A DNA stretch of 64,000 nt from positions 62,001 through 126,000 of the forward strand of contig LJSF01000044.1 in NCBI GenBank assembly GCA_001314655.1, given 5' to 3'. Each line of letters opens with the position of its first letter. Positions within the stretch are counted from its first letter, which is position 1. Below are positions 54,359 through 64,000 of the stretch, piece by piece. The notes below the pieces were generated by a model. That model saw only the letters and a list, made by a program, of their open reading frames with translations, was not told where the DNA came from and made no database searches. The stretch is from Rhodobacteraceae bacterium HLUCCA08. Lineage in GTDB: Bacteria > Pseudomonadota > Alphaproteobacteria > Rhodobacterales > Rhodobacteraceae. The position numbers and the translations under genes were made by a program.

Positions 54359-56650
54359 TCAGATCGAGGGGTTGTCCATCCGGATCTTCACCCGGACCTC
54401 GCCCTTCACCGGCTCGGGCCAGATCAGCCGAACCTGGGTGTTGTCCGGCCCGAAGGCCGGGTCGACCGCCGGCATCGCATGGACCGGCTGGCCGGCGGCG
54501 TTGGTGACGGTCTGGATCGGCACCAACGCCTCGACCACCCGCGCCCAGCCGCCGAAGGGCAGCGCGGTGCCGGTTTCGACCACCCAGATGTCATCCTCGG
54601 TCGACTGGGCATGGACCACCGACAGCGGGTTGCGCACCTCTTCGTCGATCCCGTTGAAGATATTGCCCTCGAAGGTGATGTTGCGCATCCGGGTATAGTC
54701 CAGATCGGCGAAGGTGGTATCGACCCGCTCGATCCGGTCGATCCGGGTGTTGAGCGTGCGGAAGACGTTGTGCGACACCGTCAGCCCGGCGATGAACTGG
54801 CCCTCGCCATAGGGTTTCACGACGATCCAGTTGAACCAGTCCTCGCTGTCGATCACGACGCAGATATTGCCCGTCACCGTCAGGCCGCCGAACCCGAATT
54901 CATTGCCGAAATCCGGCGACGCATCGTGTTCGTTGGTCCATTCGATGAAATTGTTGTCGATGTAATTGCCGCAGATCGTGGTCATGCAATTGCTCAGCGT
55001 CAGGATCAGCCCGCCGCGCCGGATGCCCAGCAATTCGTCGTCGCCGCCATACCAGTGGTTGCCGGTGATGACGCTGCCCGATCCGCCGAGCACGGCAAAG
55101 GCCTTCCAGCGGGCGACGACATTGTCGCGCAGCTTGACGTCGTTGGCATTGGCGTTGAGCGCGATCGAGGTGCGGTTCTGGACCGGCTCGGCCTGTTCCT
55201 TGGAATTGAACATGCAGCGGTCGATCATCATCCCCTGGCAGCCCCGGCCATGGCTGGTGACCCCCCGGTCGGCGCAGCGCTGGAAGGTGCAGTCGCGGAT
55301 CCGGTTGATGATCCCGTCGGGCGGCAGCAGGATGCCGCTGGCCAGGCCATTGCACTGGAACTCGATATCGGCCAGTTCGAACTGGCTGAGCTTGGAAAAG
55401 CCCGACAGGTCCAGCAGGTACTTGAACCGGGTGAAGGTATAGACCTGGGTGCCCTGGGCGTCGTAAAGCGGGGCCGACAGGGCGATGGTCTGGGCCGCGG
55501 CATTGACCGAGGTGACATAGACCTCGCGGCCGACGCCGTTGCCCTCGACCAGGCTGCCGGGGGCGATCGCGCCGGCATTGACCACCCCGGTCAGCCGCAG
55601 CGGATCGCCGATGCTGTAGGCGGCCTGGCTGGTGACCACGTCCGGCGCCCAGGCCGGGCTTTCCATCGCTTCGAGCTGGCCGTTGCGGATCACCCGGCGG
55701 ACCTCGAACTGGGCCTTGTTGGCGACCGCGGCCTGCACGTCGACCGGCCCGGTCAGCGCGATCCGGCGGCCGTTCAGGTCCAGGCTTTCATGGTCCGAGA
55801 AATTCAGCAGCGCCTGCACCGCCTTGCGCAACGCCAGCTCTTCGTCGCCGAAGGCATCGACATAGGTGGCATAGTCGAAATTCTTCTGAAAGATCAGCAT
55901 GTGCTGATCGTCCATCGTGACCCGGCCCTCGAACCGGACCTGGTTTTCGAAGGTCACGTTCTGGCCCAGGAAATAGGTCCCGGCCGAGACCAGCACCTCG
56001 CGCCCGCCGGCGGCGTCATCGGCGGCTTCGAAAGCGGCGCTGTCATCGGTGACGCCATCGCCCCGGGCGCCGTAATCGCGCACGTCGACGACGCCGAACA
56101 TGTCGCGCAGAAAATAGCCGGTGACATCCTCGATGCGCAGGTCGTCGATGCGCACCACCCCGCCATTGGCGCCGGTCAGATCGAGCCCGATATGGCCATA
56201 GGCCGCCCCGGTCCAGACCATGTCGACCCCGGCGCGCGGGCCGGTGCCGATGATCGCGCGGATCTCGACCACGTCACCATAGGAGGTCAGCTGCGTCTCG
56301 GGCCCGGTCTGCACCGCGCCGGCCAGGTTGGCGCCGCCGGGCCGGGCGGCATAGCCCGCGATCCGCACCGCCGGCAGCGCGCCGCCCACCGCCTTCACCC
56401 GCGCCGTGACCTGAAGGTAGACGCCGGGCAGGATCGGGGTCTGGGCCATGTAGCGCAGCTTTTGCGTGGCTTGCGTCTTGAGGATTTCCAGGCAGCCGGC
56501 GAAATCCTGGTCGGCGGGCAGGTAAGAGCCGCTGCCCGAGCCCGCATAGGTATCCGATCCGGGCGTGCCGTCGCCGCTCGACCAGACGTCCAGCCCATCG
56601 GCAAAGGGGGCGGGCATCAGCTCCAGCCCCTGGGTAATCACTACGTTCAT
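54359..56650 (-). CDS. Right-handed beta-helix protein, GH28/pectate-lyase-3-like
   Basis: The 763-residue protein has an N-terminal beta domain (1-180) starting MNVVITQGLELMPAPFADG, then VVDVRDYGARGDGVTDDSAAF (about 190-210), the pectate_lyase_3 signature, and a beta-helix with Asn-rich turns such as ALNANANDVKLRDN and VSHNVFRTLN. It lacks a signal peptide. I recall alike proteins annotated as glycosyl hydrolase family 28-related in Rhodobacteraceae. Whether it cuts or only binds a polysaccharide is open. AGGGGA precedes the ATG at 56650. It stands alone, flanked by the terminator and a 183-bp gap. Confidence 0.8.
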   Translation of the reverse strand: MNVVITQGLELMPAPFADGLDVWSSGDGTPGSDTYAGSGSGSYLPADQDFAGCLEILKTQATQKLRYMAQTPILPGVYLQVTARVKAVGGALPAVRIAGYAARPGGANLAGAVQTGPETQLTSYGDVVEIRAIIGTGPRAGVDMVWTGAAYGHIGLDLTGANGGVVRIDDLRIEDVTGYFLRDMFGVVDVRDYGARGDGVTDDSAAFEAADDAAGGREVLVSAGTYFLGQNVTFENQVRFEGRVTMDDQHMLIFQKNFDYATYVDAFGDEELALRKAVQALLNFSDHESLDLNGRRIALTGPVDVQAAVANKAQFEVRRVIRNGQLEAMESPAWAPDVVTSQAAYSIGDPLRLTGVVNAGAIAPGSLVEGNGVGREVYVTSVNAAAQTIALSAPLYDAQGTQVYTFTRFKYLLDLSGFSKLSQFELADIEFQCNGLASGILLPPDGIINRIRDCTFQRCADRGVTSHGRGCQGMMIDRCMFNSKEQAEPVQNRTSIALNANANDVKLRDNVVARWKAFAVLGGSGSVITGNHWYGGDDELLGIRRGGLILTLSNCMTTICGNYIDNNFIEWTNEHDASPDFGNEFGFGGLTVTGNICVVIDSEDWFNWIVVKPYGEGQFIAGLTVSHNVFRTLNTRIDRIERVDTTFADLDYTRMRNITFEGNIFNGIDEEVRNPLSVVHAQSTEDDIWVVETGTALPFGGWARVVEALVPIQTVTNAAGQPVHAMPAVDPAFGPDNTQVRLIWPEPVKGEVRVKIRMDNPSI

Positions 56651-56833
56651 CAGGTCCCCTTTCCGGGCGACGGCCTGCGCGCCGCACCCATGTCCACCAC
56701 CGCGCCGGACGCGGCGCGAATGCGGGCACAGGGGTATGGGACGGGGGTAAAGGCGCCCTTGGAGCACCGTTCGGTGGGGGCCTGCGGGGCGCAACGCGGC
56801 GGGGGCGCCGGGGCGGCGGCGCCTCAGCCCGGC

Positions 56834-57235
56834 TCAGACGCCGGCATCGGGGGCGGGCAGGATCTGGACACCGTCGATGCGCCAGCCCTCGGCGGTCTCG
56901 ATCATCGCGTAATCCAGCACCCAGATCCGCCCGGCCGCATCCTCGATCAGCACCTTCTGCCACAGCCGGCCGGCGATCTCGCGCCGCTCCAGCATCTGCG
57001 CATCGGCATTGTCCCAGACCATCGGATACCCGCCGCGCACCATGCGGCCGAACACTTCGGGCGTGCCGAAATAGACCTGCAGGGCGGGGCTGGCATAGGC
57101 GAAGGCGCCGGCCTCGTCGCGGTCGGTGAATGCGCCCAGCTGGGCGCGGATCACCGCCTCGATCCCGTCGGACTGGGCCCGGGCGGCGGGCGCGGCCAGA
57201 ACCAGCGCGGCGATCAGGGTCAGGACACGGAACAT
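56834..57235 (-). CDS. DUF4864 secreted protein
   Basis: The 133-residue protein has a signal peptide (LTLIAALVLAAPAARAQ) and a single small alpha+beta domain with IEAVIRAQLGAFTDRDEAGAFAYASP and FGRMVRGGYPMVW, the DUF4864 pattern, which is related in fold to NTF2/SnoaL. AAGGAGGA precedes the ATG. It is 66 bases downstream of lysS on the same strand. No function is known. Confidence 0.85.
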   Translation of the reverse strand: MFRVLTLIAALVLAAPAARAQSDGIEAVIRAQLGAFTDRDEAGAFAYASPALQVYFGTPEVFGRMVRGGYPMVWDNADAQMLERREIAGRLWQKVLIEDAAGRIWVLDYAMIETAEGWRIDGVQILPAPDAGV

Positions 57236-57301
57236 GGGCGATCCTCCTTCGGCTGCCTGCCCATGATACGGTGCAGACAGCCCGGGGGGTTCACTTTCGC
57301 G

Positions 57302-58873
57302 TCAGCCCGCCAGCTCCCCGGCCAGGGCCGTGTCGATCAGGGCGACGGTTTCCGCGACGCCGTAAAGCGCGATGAAGCCGCCGAAACGCGGCCCCTGATC
57401 GGCGCCCAGCAGCACCTGGTAAAGCGCCTTGAACCAGTCGCGCAGCGGGTCGAACCGGTCGCGGCCCACGGCGTAGACCAGCGTTTGCAGCGCCTCGTCG
57501 TCCTGTCCGCCCTGCCAGGCGGCCAATTCCTCGCGCAGCGCCTGCAACGCCTCGCGCTCGGCCTCGGTCGGGGCGCGGTAGACCTTGGTGGGCTTCACGA
57601 AATCGTTGTAATAGCGCACCGCATAGCCCGCCGCCTGATCCAGGTTCGGATGGGTCTCGGGCGAGGCATCGGGCGCGTATTTGCGGATGAACCCCCACAG
57701 CGTCCCGCGATCCTCGGCCGAACTGACCGAGGCCAGGTTCAGCAGCATCGAATAGCTGACCACCATGTCGCTGGCCGGCACGTCACCGGAATGGATATGC
57801 CAGACCGGGTTCGCCGCCCGCTGTTCGGGCGTCTGGTCGGGATAGGCGCGCAATTGCTGGTGATATTCGTCCATCGCCCGCGGGATCACGTCGAAATAGA
57901 GCCGCTTGGCCGTTTTCGGCTTGAGATACATGAAATAGCTCAGGCTCTCGGTGCTGGCATAGGTCAGCCATTCGTCGATGCCGATGCCGTTGCCGCTCGA
58001 CTTGGAGATCTTCTGGCCCTGGTCGTCCAGGAACAGCTCGTAGGTGAAATGGTTCGGCGCCTGGCCGCCCAGGATCTCGCAGATCCGGTCATAGATCGGC
58101 GTGTTGGTGCTGTGATCCTTGCCGTACATCTCGAAATCGACGCCCAAGGCGGCCCAGCGGGCGCCGAAATCGGGCTTCCATTGCAATTTGCAATGGCCAC
58201 CCGTCACCGGCAGCGTCCATTCCCGGCCGTCCTCGTCGTCGAAGGTGATCGTGTGGTTCACCGCATCCACATGCTTCATCGGCACATAAAGCACCCGGCC
58301 GGTTTCGGGATGGATCGGCAGAAAGATCGAATAGGTCTGCCGGCGTTCCTCGCGCAGGGACTTCAGCATCACCGTCATGATGTCGTCATAGCGTTCCGCG
58401 GCGCGTTTCAGCACCGTGTCGAACTGGCCCGACCTGTAGTAATCCGTGGCCGAGTAGAATTCGTACTCGAACCCGAACGTGTCCAGGAACCGGCGCAGCA
58501 TGGCGTTGTTGTGATGCCCGAAACTTTCGAATTCCTCGAACGGATCGGGCACGGATGTCAGCGGCAATTGCAGGTAATCGTGCAGCTTTTCGCGGTTCGG
58601 CACATTGCCCGGCACCTTGCGCATGCCGTCCAGATCGTCGGAAAAGCAGATCAGCCGGGTCGGGATGTCGCTGATCACCTCGAAGGCGCGGCGGATCATC
58701 GTGGTGCGCAGAACCTCGCCGAAGGTGCCGATATGCGGCAGGCCGGAGGGGCCATAGCCGGTCTCGAACAGGACCTCGGACTTGCCCGCGGCCTGCACCC
58801 GTTTCAGCAGCGCCCGCGCCTCTTCGAAGGGCCAGGCCTTGGAGCTCATCGCGGCGTCGCGCAGATCGGACAT
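57302..58873 (-). CDS. lysS: Class I lysyl-tRNA synthetase
   Basis: The enzyme charges tRNA-Lys. The 523-residue protein is the archaeal-type class I form, not class II: it has the HIGH-like PHIGT in [16 protein letters not shown] and the KMSKS-like KISKS in [13 protein letters not shown]. Class I LysRS is usual in Rhodobacteraceae and other alphaproteobacteria and rare elsewhere in bacteria. It is divergent from the TerB-like gene. Confidence 0.96.
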   Translation of the reverse strand: MSDLRDAAMSSKAWPFEEARALLKRVQAAGKSEVLFETGYGPSGLPHIGTFGEVLRTTMIRRAFEVISDIPTRLICFSDDLDGMRKVPGNVPNREKLHDYLQLPLTSVPDPFEEFESFGHHNNAMLRRFLDTFGFEYEFYSATDYYRSGQFDTVLKRAAERYDDIMTVMLKSLREERRQTYSIFLPIHPETGRVLYVPMKHVDAVNHTITFDDEDGREWTLPVTGGHCKLQWKPDFGARWAALGVDFEMYGKDHSTNTPIYDRICEILGGQAPNHFTYELFLDDQGQKISKSSGNGIGIDEWLTYASTESLSYFMYLKPKTAKRLYFDVIPRAMDEYHQQLRAYPDQTPEQRAANPVWHIHSGDVPASDMVVSYSMLLNLASVSSAEDRGTLWGFIRKYAPDASPETHPNLDQAAGYAVRYYNDFVKPTKVYRAPTEAEREALQALREELAAWQGGQDDEALQTLVYAVGRDRFDPLRDWFKALYQVLLGADQGPRFGGFIALYGVAETVALIDTALAGELAG

Positions 58874-58991
58874 GTCGGTATCCCGTGAAATCGGCGCCCG
58901 GCCCCCCTGGCCGGGCAGGCCTGCCTCCTATTGCAGCGGCCCTCCGCCGTCAATAAATGGAGCAGGACATCCCGGCGAAAGGACCCGACAG

Positions 58992-59411
58992 ATGAACACC
59001 CCCCAGGCGCTTTCGCCCCAGGATGCCCTGGCCGCGCTGATGGTCGCGGTTTCGGTCAGCGACGAGAACATCCGCACCGCCGAGCTGGTCAAGATCACCA
59101 ACATCCTCGGCAACCTGCCGATCTTCGCCGATTACGACGAAGCGAACCTGACCCGCATCTCCTCGACCGTGTTCGACCTGCTGGAACAGGAAGACGGGCT
59201 CGATGCGCTGTTCGGCCTGGTGCGCGACGCCCTGCCCGAGCGGCTTTTCGAAACCGCCTATGCGCTGGCCTGCGACGTCGCCGCCTCGGACGGGCTGATC
59301 GCCCAGCCCGAGCTGCGGTTTCTCGAGGAAATCCGTTACGAGCTGGACATCGACCGGCTGCATGCCGCGGCGATCGAACGCGGCGCCCGGGCGCGGCACA
59401 TGACGCTTTGA
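58992..59411 (+). CDS. TerB-family protein
   Basis: The 139-residue helical protein resembles TerB/tellurite-resistance-type proteins, with ALMVAVSVSDENIRTAELVKI and ACDVAASDGLIAQPELRFL, where acidic residues of the two helical hairpins can hold a metal. AAGGA lies before the ATG at 58992. Despite the family name, most members are not linked to tellurite; nothing around supports a resistance function. Confidence 0.85.
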   Translation: MNTPQALSPQDALAALMVAVSVSDENIRTAELVKITNILGNLPIFADYDEANLTRISSTVFDLLEQEDGLDALFGLVRDALPERLFETAYALACDVAASDGLIAQPELRFLEEIRYELDIDRLHAAAIERGARARHMTL

Positions 59412-59569
59412 GACACGGCCGGGCGGCGCTTTTGCGCCGGTCCGGCGCGATGGCGTTTGACCGGCGCCGCCCGCGGGGGCATTCTGGCGCCGGGGGACAG
59501 GGGTATCGGTTCCGTTTCAAAGTCGTGCGGCACCGCTGGCAGGCGGCGCCCGAGGTCGCGAGGAACCCG

Positions 59570-60160
59570 ATGACGCGAACCCTGCCCTTCTGCATGCTCC
59601 TCCTGTGCGCCGCCGCTGCCGCCCAGGCGGCCACCATCGGCACCTTCGATTTCGGCCGCTTCGTCCAGAGCGGGACGGTGACCAACCTGTCCGGCCAGGT
59701 CATGACCGGGTTCGAGATCAACCTGACGATGGATCACGGCGACGACACGCCGATCTGGGAACGGCCCGCCCCGGGGCCCGGCAAGCCCGGCGCACCCGCG
59801 GCCGGCTTTTCGCTGTTCGGCGATGCCGACGGCGCCTTCGTCGCCGCCTGGACCGGGCTGGCCGTGGGGGATGGCGACAGGTTCAGCTATTCCGGCATGG
59901 ATATCGGCACCTGGAACGGCTTTGCGACCGACGAAAGCCGGGTCCCGATCTTCGATGGCAGCGAATGGGCGACGGTGACCTTCGCCGACGGCTCGGTCGC
60001 GGTGGCGCAGTTCACCGCCGGCACGGCGGACCGGACCGGCACGCTGGTCTTCGACGCCGACAGGATCGCCCCGATGCCGCTGCCCGCGGGGATCTGGCTG
60101 CTGGCCGGCGCGCTGGGCCTTCTGGCGGTGATCCGCCGCAAGCGTGGTGGCGCCGCCTGA
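59570..60160 (+). CDS. VPLPA-CTERM sorting-signal protein
   Basis: The 196-residue protein has a signal peptide (CMLLLCAAAAAQA), a beta-rich middle, and the C-terminal APMPLPAGIWLLAGALG followed by a membrane stretch and RRKRG. This is the VPLPA-CTERM signal, handled by an exosortase-like system of Rhodobacteraceae. GAGGA precedes the ATG at 59570. The exosortase gene is not in the window. The protein is probably exported to the surface. Confidence 0.87.
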   Translation: MTRTLPFCMLLLCAAAAAQAATIGTFDFGRFVQSGTVTNLSGQVMTGFEINLTMDHGDDTPIWERPAPGPGKPGAPAAGFSLFGDADGAFVAAWTGLAVGDGDRFSYSGMDIGTWNGFATDESRVPIFDGSEWATVTFADGSVAVAQFTAGTADRTGTLVFDADRIAPMPLPAGIWLLAGALGLLAVIRRKRGGAA

Positions 60161-60163
60161 TCC

Positions 60164-60180
60164 GGCCCGGAAGCCGGGCC
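60164..60180. terminator. Hairpin between convergent genes
   Basis: GGCCCGG-AAG-CCGGGCC, a 7-bp stem with a 3-nt loop, sits four bases after the VPLPA-CTERM gene and 11 before the end of dacB; TT follows on the plus strand. A bidirectional terminator is likely. Confidence 0.55.
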
Positions 60181-60190
60181 TTGGTCCGGC

Positions 60191-61696
60191 CTACCCCATG
60201 GCGCCCCAGCGTTGCAGCAGCCTTTGCTGCAACGCCTTCGCGCGGGAATTGTAGCTGATCGCGCCCGCCGGCGCCTCGTCGCCCGCGGCATTGGCGGCGA
60301 TCCGGCGCGGCATGTCCGAGGCCAGAAAGGCAAAGGCCAGGTCGCGCCCCGACACCGTGCGCACGTAACCCGCCAGGGTCGCGACATAGTTCAGCGTGCC
60401 GGTCTTGGCGCGGATCTCGATCCCGGTGTCGATCGGGGCGCCCGCGTCGTCGCGCAGGGCGATCTGCCGCATCAGGGGCCGCAACGGGCCGTCGTCGCCC
60501 ACCTCGATCATCAGCCGCACCAGACTGCCGGCACCGATCCTGTTGGCATCCGACAGGCCGGAATGATCGTGGAAATCGGCGATGATGCCGTGCCGCGCCA
60601 GCAGCCAGTCCTGCATCGCCCGGGCCGAGCCGGCGATATCGGCGGCCGCGATGCCGCGCGCCTCGGTCGCGGCCAGGCCGCAGATCTCGGCCGTCAGGTT
60701 GGTCGAATAGAGCATCATCCCCTGCAGGATCGCCCGCAGCGTGTCACTGTCATGATGGGCCAGCTCGGTGCCCTCGGGCCGCACCGCAAGCTCTGTCGCG
60801 GCCGGCAGGCGCAGCCCTTCGGCCGCGGCCAGGGTGCGGAACACGTCCCCCGCATAAAGCGCCGGCCGCCGCACCGGCAGCCAGCGCGACCCGGCCTCGC
60901 CCAGCGCCGACCGGGCCACGGTCCAGCTGTCGATGTCGCCGCCGCCCTCGTAGGTGAAAACCGGCACGTCGCGCGTCACCACCCGCACCCGGGCCATGCC
61001 CACCGCCGGGCGGTAGGTTTCGGTCCGGGCATCCATGGTCAGCGCGTAATCGCCGCCGGCCCGGCGCCATTCGAAATGCACCCGGTTGAAGTTCAGGTTC
61101 AGCCCGCTGACCGACGGGTTGTAGCCAAGGTGGTCCTGCTGGCCCGGCTCGATCTCTTCGGCATAGGGCAGCGCGCCGCCCCAGACCCTGAACGCCCCGG
61201 TGATCCCGGTGATCCCGGCGGCGCGCAGATCGGCGGCCAGGCCGGCCAGGTCATCGGTGCTCAGCACCGGATCGCCGCCGCCGGCCAGCACCAGGTCGCC
61301 CTGCACCATGCCGCCCAGGACCGGCCCGGTGGCCAGCACCCGCGTGCGGAACCGGTAGGCCCCGCCCAGCGCCTCGAGCGCGTAAAGCGCGGTGACCGCC
61401 TTGGTCACACTGGCCGGGGGCAGTTTCACCCCGCCCTCGACCGCATCCAGCACCACGCCGCTCCGGGCATCGGCGATGACGAAGGCCACCGTGCCGCCCA
61501 GCGCGGCCTCGGCGATCATCGCGGCGCTGTCGGGGCGCAGCGGCGGTGCATCGGGGCGCTGCAGGGCCGGCGCGGCGGCGGCCGTGGTCCGGGCCTGGGG
61601 CCGGGGCGACAGCAGCGGCGCCTCGGCCAACGCCACGCCCCCGGCCGAGCCCAGAAGCCCCGCCAGAACCGCCCGCCGTGTCAACCTGTCACCCAT
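60191..61696 (-). CDS. dacB: D-alanyl-D-alanine carboxypeptidase/endopeptidase (PBP4 type)
   Basis: DacB trims or cuts cross-links in peptidoglycan. The 501-residue protein has a twin-arginine-like start (LTRRAVLAGLLG) and the penicillin-binding motifs SxxK (S96-K99, PPASVTKA), SxN (YSTNLTAE) and KTG (RAKTGTLNY). The twin-Arg start suggests Tat export, which is worth testing. It follows nadD by nine bases in the same direction. Confidence 0.94.
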   Translation of the reverse strand: MGDRLTRRAVLAGLLGSAGGVALAEAPLLSPRPQARTTAAAAPALQRPDAPPLRPDSAAMIAEAALGGTVAFVIADARSGVVLDAVEGGVKLPPASVTKAVTALYALEALGGAYRFRTRVLATGPVLGGMVQGDLVLAGGGDPVLSTDDLAGLAADLRAAGITGITGAFRVWGGALPYAEEIEPGQQDHLGYNPSVSGLNLNFNRVHFEWRRAGGDYALTMDARTETYRPAVGMARVRVVTRDVPVFTYEGGGDIDSWTVARSALGEAGSRWLPVRRPALYAGDVFRTLAAAEGLRLPAATELAVRPEGTELAHHDSDTLRAILQGMMLYSTNLTAEICGLAATEARGIAAADIAGSARAMQDWLLARHGIIADFHDHSGLSDANRIGAGSLVRLMIEVGDDGPLRPLMRQIALRDDAGAPIDTGIEIRAKTGTLNYVATLAGYVRTVSGRDLAFAFLASDMPRRIAANAAGDEAPAGAISYNSRAKALQQRLLQRWGAMG

Positions 61697-61705
61697 GCGC
61701 GGACC

Positions 61706-62347
61706 CTAGTCCGGGTTCGCGGCGGCGGCAACGCCCGCGCCGCGAATCCAACCCCCTCCGGCGCGGATCGCGCTGGATGACGCATCGCTCATCGGCATGT
61801 TGGCGAAGGCCCAGGCCGGGGTCCTGGCCAGACCGAGCCGCCGCAGGTCGGGCCGCAACAGCCGTGCGGCGCGATAGCTCCGCGCCGCCACCGACATCCG
61901 GGCCGAAATCCGCAGCCCCGGCCGCGCCAGCACGCCGACCGGCACATGGTCCAGGATCTGGCGCCAATCCTGCCACAGATGCAGCTGCGCCAGGTTGTCG
62001 GCGCCCATCAGCCAGACAAAACGCACCCGCGGATACAGCCGGTGCAGATGCGCCAGCGTCTGGGCGGTGTAGCGCGTGCCCAGCCGGGCCTCGATCCCGG
62101 TCACCGTCACCCGCGGATCGCCCCCCAGCACCGCCCTGGCGGCCGCGATCCGGGTCGTCATCGGGGCCGGGCCGCGGGTCTTGAGCGGGTTGCCCGGGCT
62201 GACCAGCCACCACACCCGGTCGAGCCCGAATTGCGCCAATGCGGCCCGGCTGATGGCGACGTGGCCGCCATGGGCGGGGTCGAAAGACCCGCCCAGCAAC
62301 CCGACCACCCGGCCCGGTGGCGCGTATGGCATCTCGTGACGCAGCAT
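61706..62347 (-). CDS. nadD: Nicotinate-nucleotide adenylyltransferase
   Basis: NadD makes NaAD in NAD synthesis. The 213-residue protein has [45 protein letters not shown] and the C-terminal [11 protein letters not shown]. Start: ATG at 62347; an ATG at 62332 is possible. It is divergent from the GGDEF-EAL gene. Confidence 0.94.
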   Translation of the reverse strand: MLRHEMPYAPPGRVVGLLGGSFDPAHGGHVAISRAALAQFGLDRVWWLVSPGNPLKTRGPAPMTTRIAAARAVLGGDPRVTVTGIEARLGTRYTAQTLAHLHRLYPRVRFVWLMGADNLAQLHLWQDWRQILDHVPVGVLARPGLRISARMSVAARSYRAARLLRPDLRRLGLARTPAWAFANMPMSDASSSAIRAGGGWIRGAGVAAAANPD

Positions 62348-62501
62348 TGCGCCACCGGTAGCCGGGCGCCGCGGTTTTGTCCAACCGTCCGGGACCGTTA
62401 AAATTCGCGACAAAGAACCTGCGGGATTTACCGGCCCGAAAGACGACCCGGCCCAATCTGTGCCCAGTGGAGTGGGTTTGCGAGGGAGCCCTGAGGCTGC
62501 C

Positions 62502-64000
62502 GTGTCTGTCTTCGTCATCACCATCGTGGCGCTGTTGGCAGCCACCCTCGCGCTTTCCATCGGGCTGATGGTGGTCGCGCTGAAACTGCGCAACGCGGCC
62601 AGCCGGCTGGCCGAGCTCAAGAAATCCCTGCGCGACACCCGCCGCGCCTCGGCCAATTTCCGCACCGCCACCGAACACGCCAATGACGGGCTGGTGATCC
62701 AGAACATGGACGCCACCATCGTCTGGGCCAATCCCGCCTATTGCCGGATCATGGGCCGCGACCTGGACGACATGATCGGCCGCAACCCGCTGGAATTCGC
62801 CCTGCCGTCGCGCGAACGCCCCCCGAAATCGGCGATTCGCAGCTTTCGCTACAATCCCGACGATCCGGAATTCCGGCGGCTGGAACTGGTCCGCAACCAG
62901 CGCAAGGACGGCACCCTGTTCTGGAACCAGATCAGTTTCGCCTTTCACACCAATGCCGCGGGCGACCAGATCTGCGTCGTGGTCTGCCGCGATGTCTCCG
63001 AACAGATCGAACAGGAGGAACGCCTGGCCGAGGCCCGCGACAAGCTCGAACACGAGGCGACCCATGATGCGCTGACCGGTCTGGCCAACCGCACCGCCCT
63101 GATCCGCTTCGCCGACCAGGCCCTGGCCGATGCGGCGAAGACCGGCCGCCAGGTCGGCATGCTCCATGTCGATCTCGACCGGTTCAAGGAAATCAACGAC
63201 ACCCACGGCCATGCCGCCGGCGACGAGGTGCTGCGCCATGCGGCCCGGCAATTGTCCGGCCATGTCCGGCGCGGCGACATGGTCGCCCGGGTGGGGGGCG
63301 ACGAATTCGTCGTGGTCTGCCCCGATCTGGTCGCGCTCGAGGATCTGCGCGCGGTCGCGACCAAGCTGTCGCGGGCGCTGCAGGTGTCGATCGACTGGAA
63401 CGACCGGGTGCTGGTCGGGCGCGGCTCGATCGGCGGCGCCCTGTCGGGGCCCGGCGCAACCGCCACCGACGATCTGCTCAGCTTTTCCGATTTCGCCCTC
63501 TACGAGGCCAAGCGCGGCGGCCGCGGCCGGGTCGAAATCTATGACGACGCCCTGGCCCGACGCCATTCCAACCAGACCCGCCGCGCCGCCGACCTGACGC
63601 TGGCGGTCAATTCCAACAGCCTGACCCATTTCTTCCAGCCCAAGATGAACCTGGAAACCGGCCGGATCAGCGGGTTCGAAACCCTGGTGCGCTGGCAGCA
63701 TCCCGAAGACGGAATGATCTCTCCGGCCGAATTCCTGCCGCTTGCCGAAGACCTCGGCCTGATGGGCGAACTCGACCTGTGTTCCATGGGCGGCGCGCTC
63801 GAATTCAAGCGGTTCCTGGCCCGGATCGGCCGCACCGACATGTCCGTCTCCTTCAATGCCTCGACCGAGCTTCTGACCCATCCCGATTTCATCAACCGGC
63901 TGGTCTGGGGCGTCGAATCCGGCGGGCTGCGCCGCGACCAGGTGGTGATCGAGGTGCTGGAAACCACGGTCTTCGGCGACCCGGGCGAGGAATGTTCGGG
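62502..64000 (+). CDS. PAS-GGDEF-EAL c-di-GMP protein (cut by window edge)
   Basis: The visible 499 residues hold an N-terminal membrane segment ([20 protein letters not shown]), a PAS domain (about 58-165, [22 protein letters not shown]), a GGDEF domain with intact VGGDEFVV (about residue 266) and I-site RRGD five residues before it, and the start of an EAL domain in which the motif reads ETL ([13 protein letters not shown]). Translation starts at GTG 62502 with GAGG upstream. The GGDEF part looks active and feedback-inhibited; whether the EAL part hydrolyses c-di-GMP depends on residues outside the window. Confidence 0.9.
   Translation, partial: MSVFVITIVALLAATLALSIGLMVVALKLRNAASRLAELKKSLRDTRRASANFRTATEHANDGLVIQNMDATIVWANPAYCRIMGRDLDDMIGRNPLEFALPSRERPPKSAIRSFRYNPDDPEFRRLELVRNQRKDGTLFWNQISFAFHTNAAGDQICVVVCRDVSEQIEQEERLAEARDKLEHEATHDALTGLANRTALIRFADQALADAAKTGRQVGMLHVDLDRFKEINDTHGHAAGDEVLRHAARQLSGHVRRGDMVARVGGDEFVVVCPDLVALEDLRAVATKLSRALQVSIDWNDRVLVGRGSIGGALSGPGATATDDLLSFSDFALYEAKRGGRGRVEIYDDALARRHSNQTRRAADLTLAVNSNSLTHFFQPKMNLETGRISGFETLVRWQHPEDGMISPAEFLPLAEDLGLMGELDLCSMGGALEFKRFLARIGRTDMSVSFNASTELLTHPDFINRLVWGVESGGLRRDQVVIEVLETTVFGDPGEECS

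Noticed and set aside
53276-58888. Open frame of 1870 residues on the plus strand
   Set aside because: It runs opposite ureD, the beta-helix gene and lysS, has no recognisable domain and is rich in His, Arg, Gln and Asp as expected for the antisense of high-GC genes.

Overview
The window is high-GC, densely packed bacterial chromosome that looks like a Rhodobacteraceae/Roseobacter-type alphaproteobacterium. The indications are a sox operon with divergent soxVWX and soxSR, a class I (archaeal-type) lysyl-tRNA synthetase, a membrane PuuD urate oxidase, a PuuE-UraD fusion, a VPLPA-CTERM protein, an alphaproteobacterial che operon and a MaoC-Pta fusion beside ackA. I saw no rRNA, tRNA, CRISPR array, transposase or phage gene. 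The first gene (soxX) and the last (a PAS-GGDEF-EAL protein) run off the window edges.

Layout. 1-4410: the start of a sulfur-oxidation locus, with soxX, soxW and soxV leftward and soxS, soxR, soxT and a small secreted protein rightward. Two inverted repeats of identical geometry lie in the soxW-soxX and soxV-soxS gaps. 4462-8031: purine ring degradation (allA, puuE-uraD fusion, uraH, puuD). 8043-9638: matB with an unusual His/Cys-rich N-terminus. 9645-12922: zinc uptake (znuA against zur-znuC-znuB) with candidate Zur boxes and a very long His/Asp loop in ZnuA. 13013-15564: maoC-pta and ackA. 15565-19737: glycosyltransferase, methyltransferase and sulfotransferase, probably for surface polysaccharide. 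19775-24608: glucosylglycerate synthesis (phosphatase and GpgS), two small tandem paralogues, and a convergent GH13 phosphorylase. 24837-33835: a complete chemotaxis operon (STAS, cheY1, cheA, cheW, cheR, cheY2, a CheZ/CheT-like small protein, mcp, cheB, cheD).

34024-41742: two large convergent RTX proteins, an ExeM/NucH-type extracellular nuclease and a beta-solenoid protein of about 26 copies of a 19-residue repeat, separated by a perfect 30-bp palindrome. 41891-46591: pxpB-pxpC, then leftward accB-accC and a biotin-less BCCP paralogue, then pxpA. 46626-54022: a long leftward urease operon (ureD-A-B-C-E-F-G) carrying six extra small genes. 54023-64000: a gene-free stretch with palindromic repeats, a beta-helix protein, a DUF4864 protein, lysS, a TerB-like protein, a VPLPA-CTERM protein, dacB, nadD and the start of a c-di-GMP protein.

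How it fits together. Urate breakdown through PuuD, UraH, UraD, PuuE and AllA ends in glyoxylate and urea, and the urease operon can split that urea; allantoicase is not in the window. The pxp/acc cluster has the same parts as a urea carboxylase (BC, AHS1, AHS2, BCCP) in separate genes. The che operon shows two departures from the textbook: a CheB whose receiver domain has lost its acidic pocket, and a 121-residue protein with a CheZ-like DxxxQ motif. The least explained parts are the extra genes of the urease operon, the biotin-less BCCP, the 19-residue solenoid and the tandem paralogues at 21862-22860.
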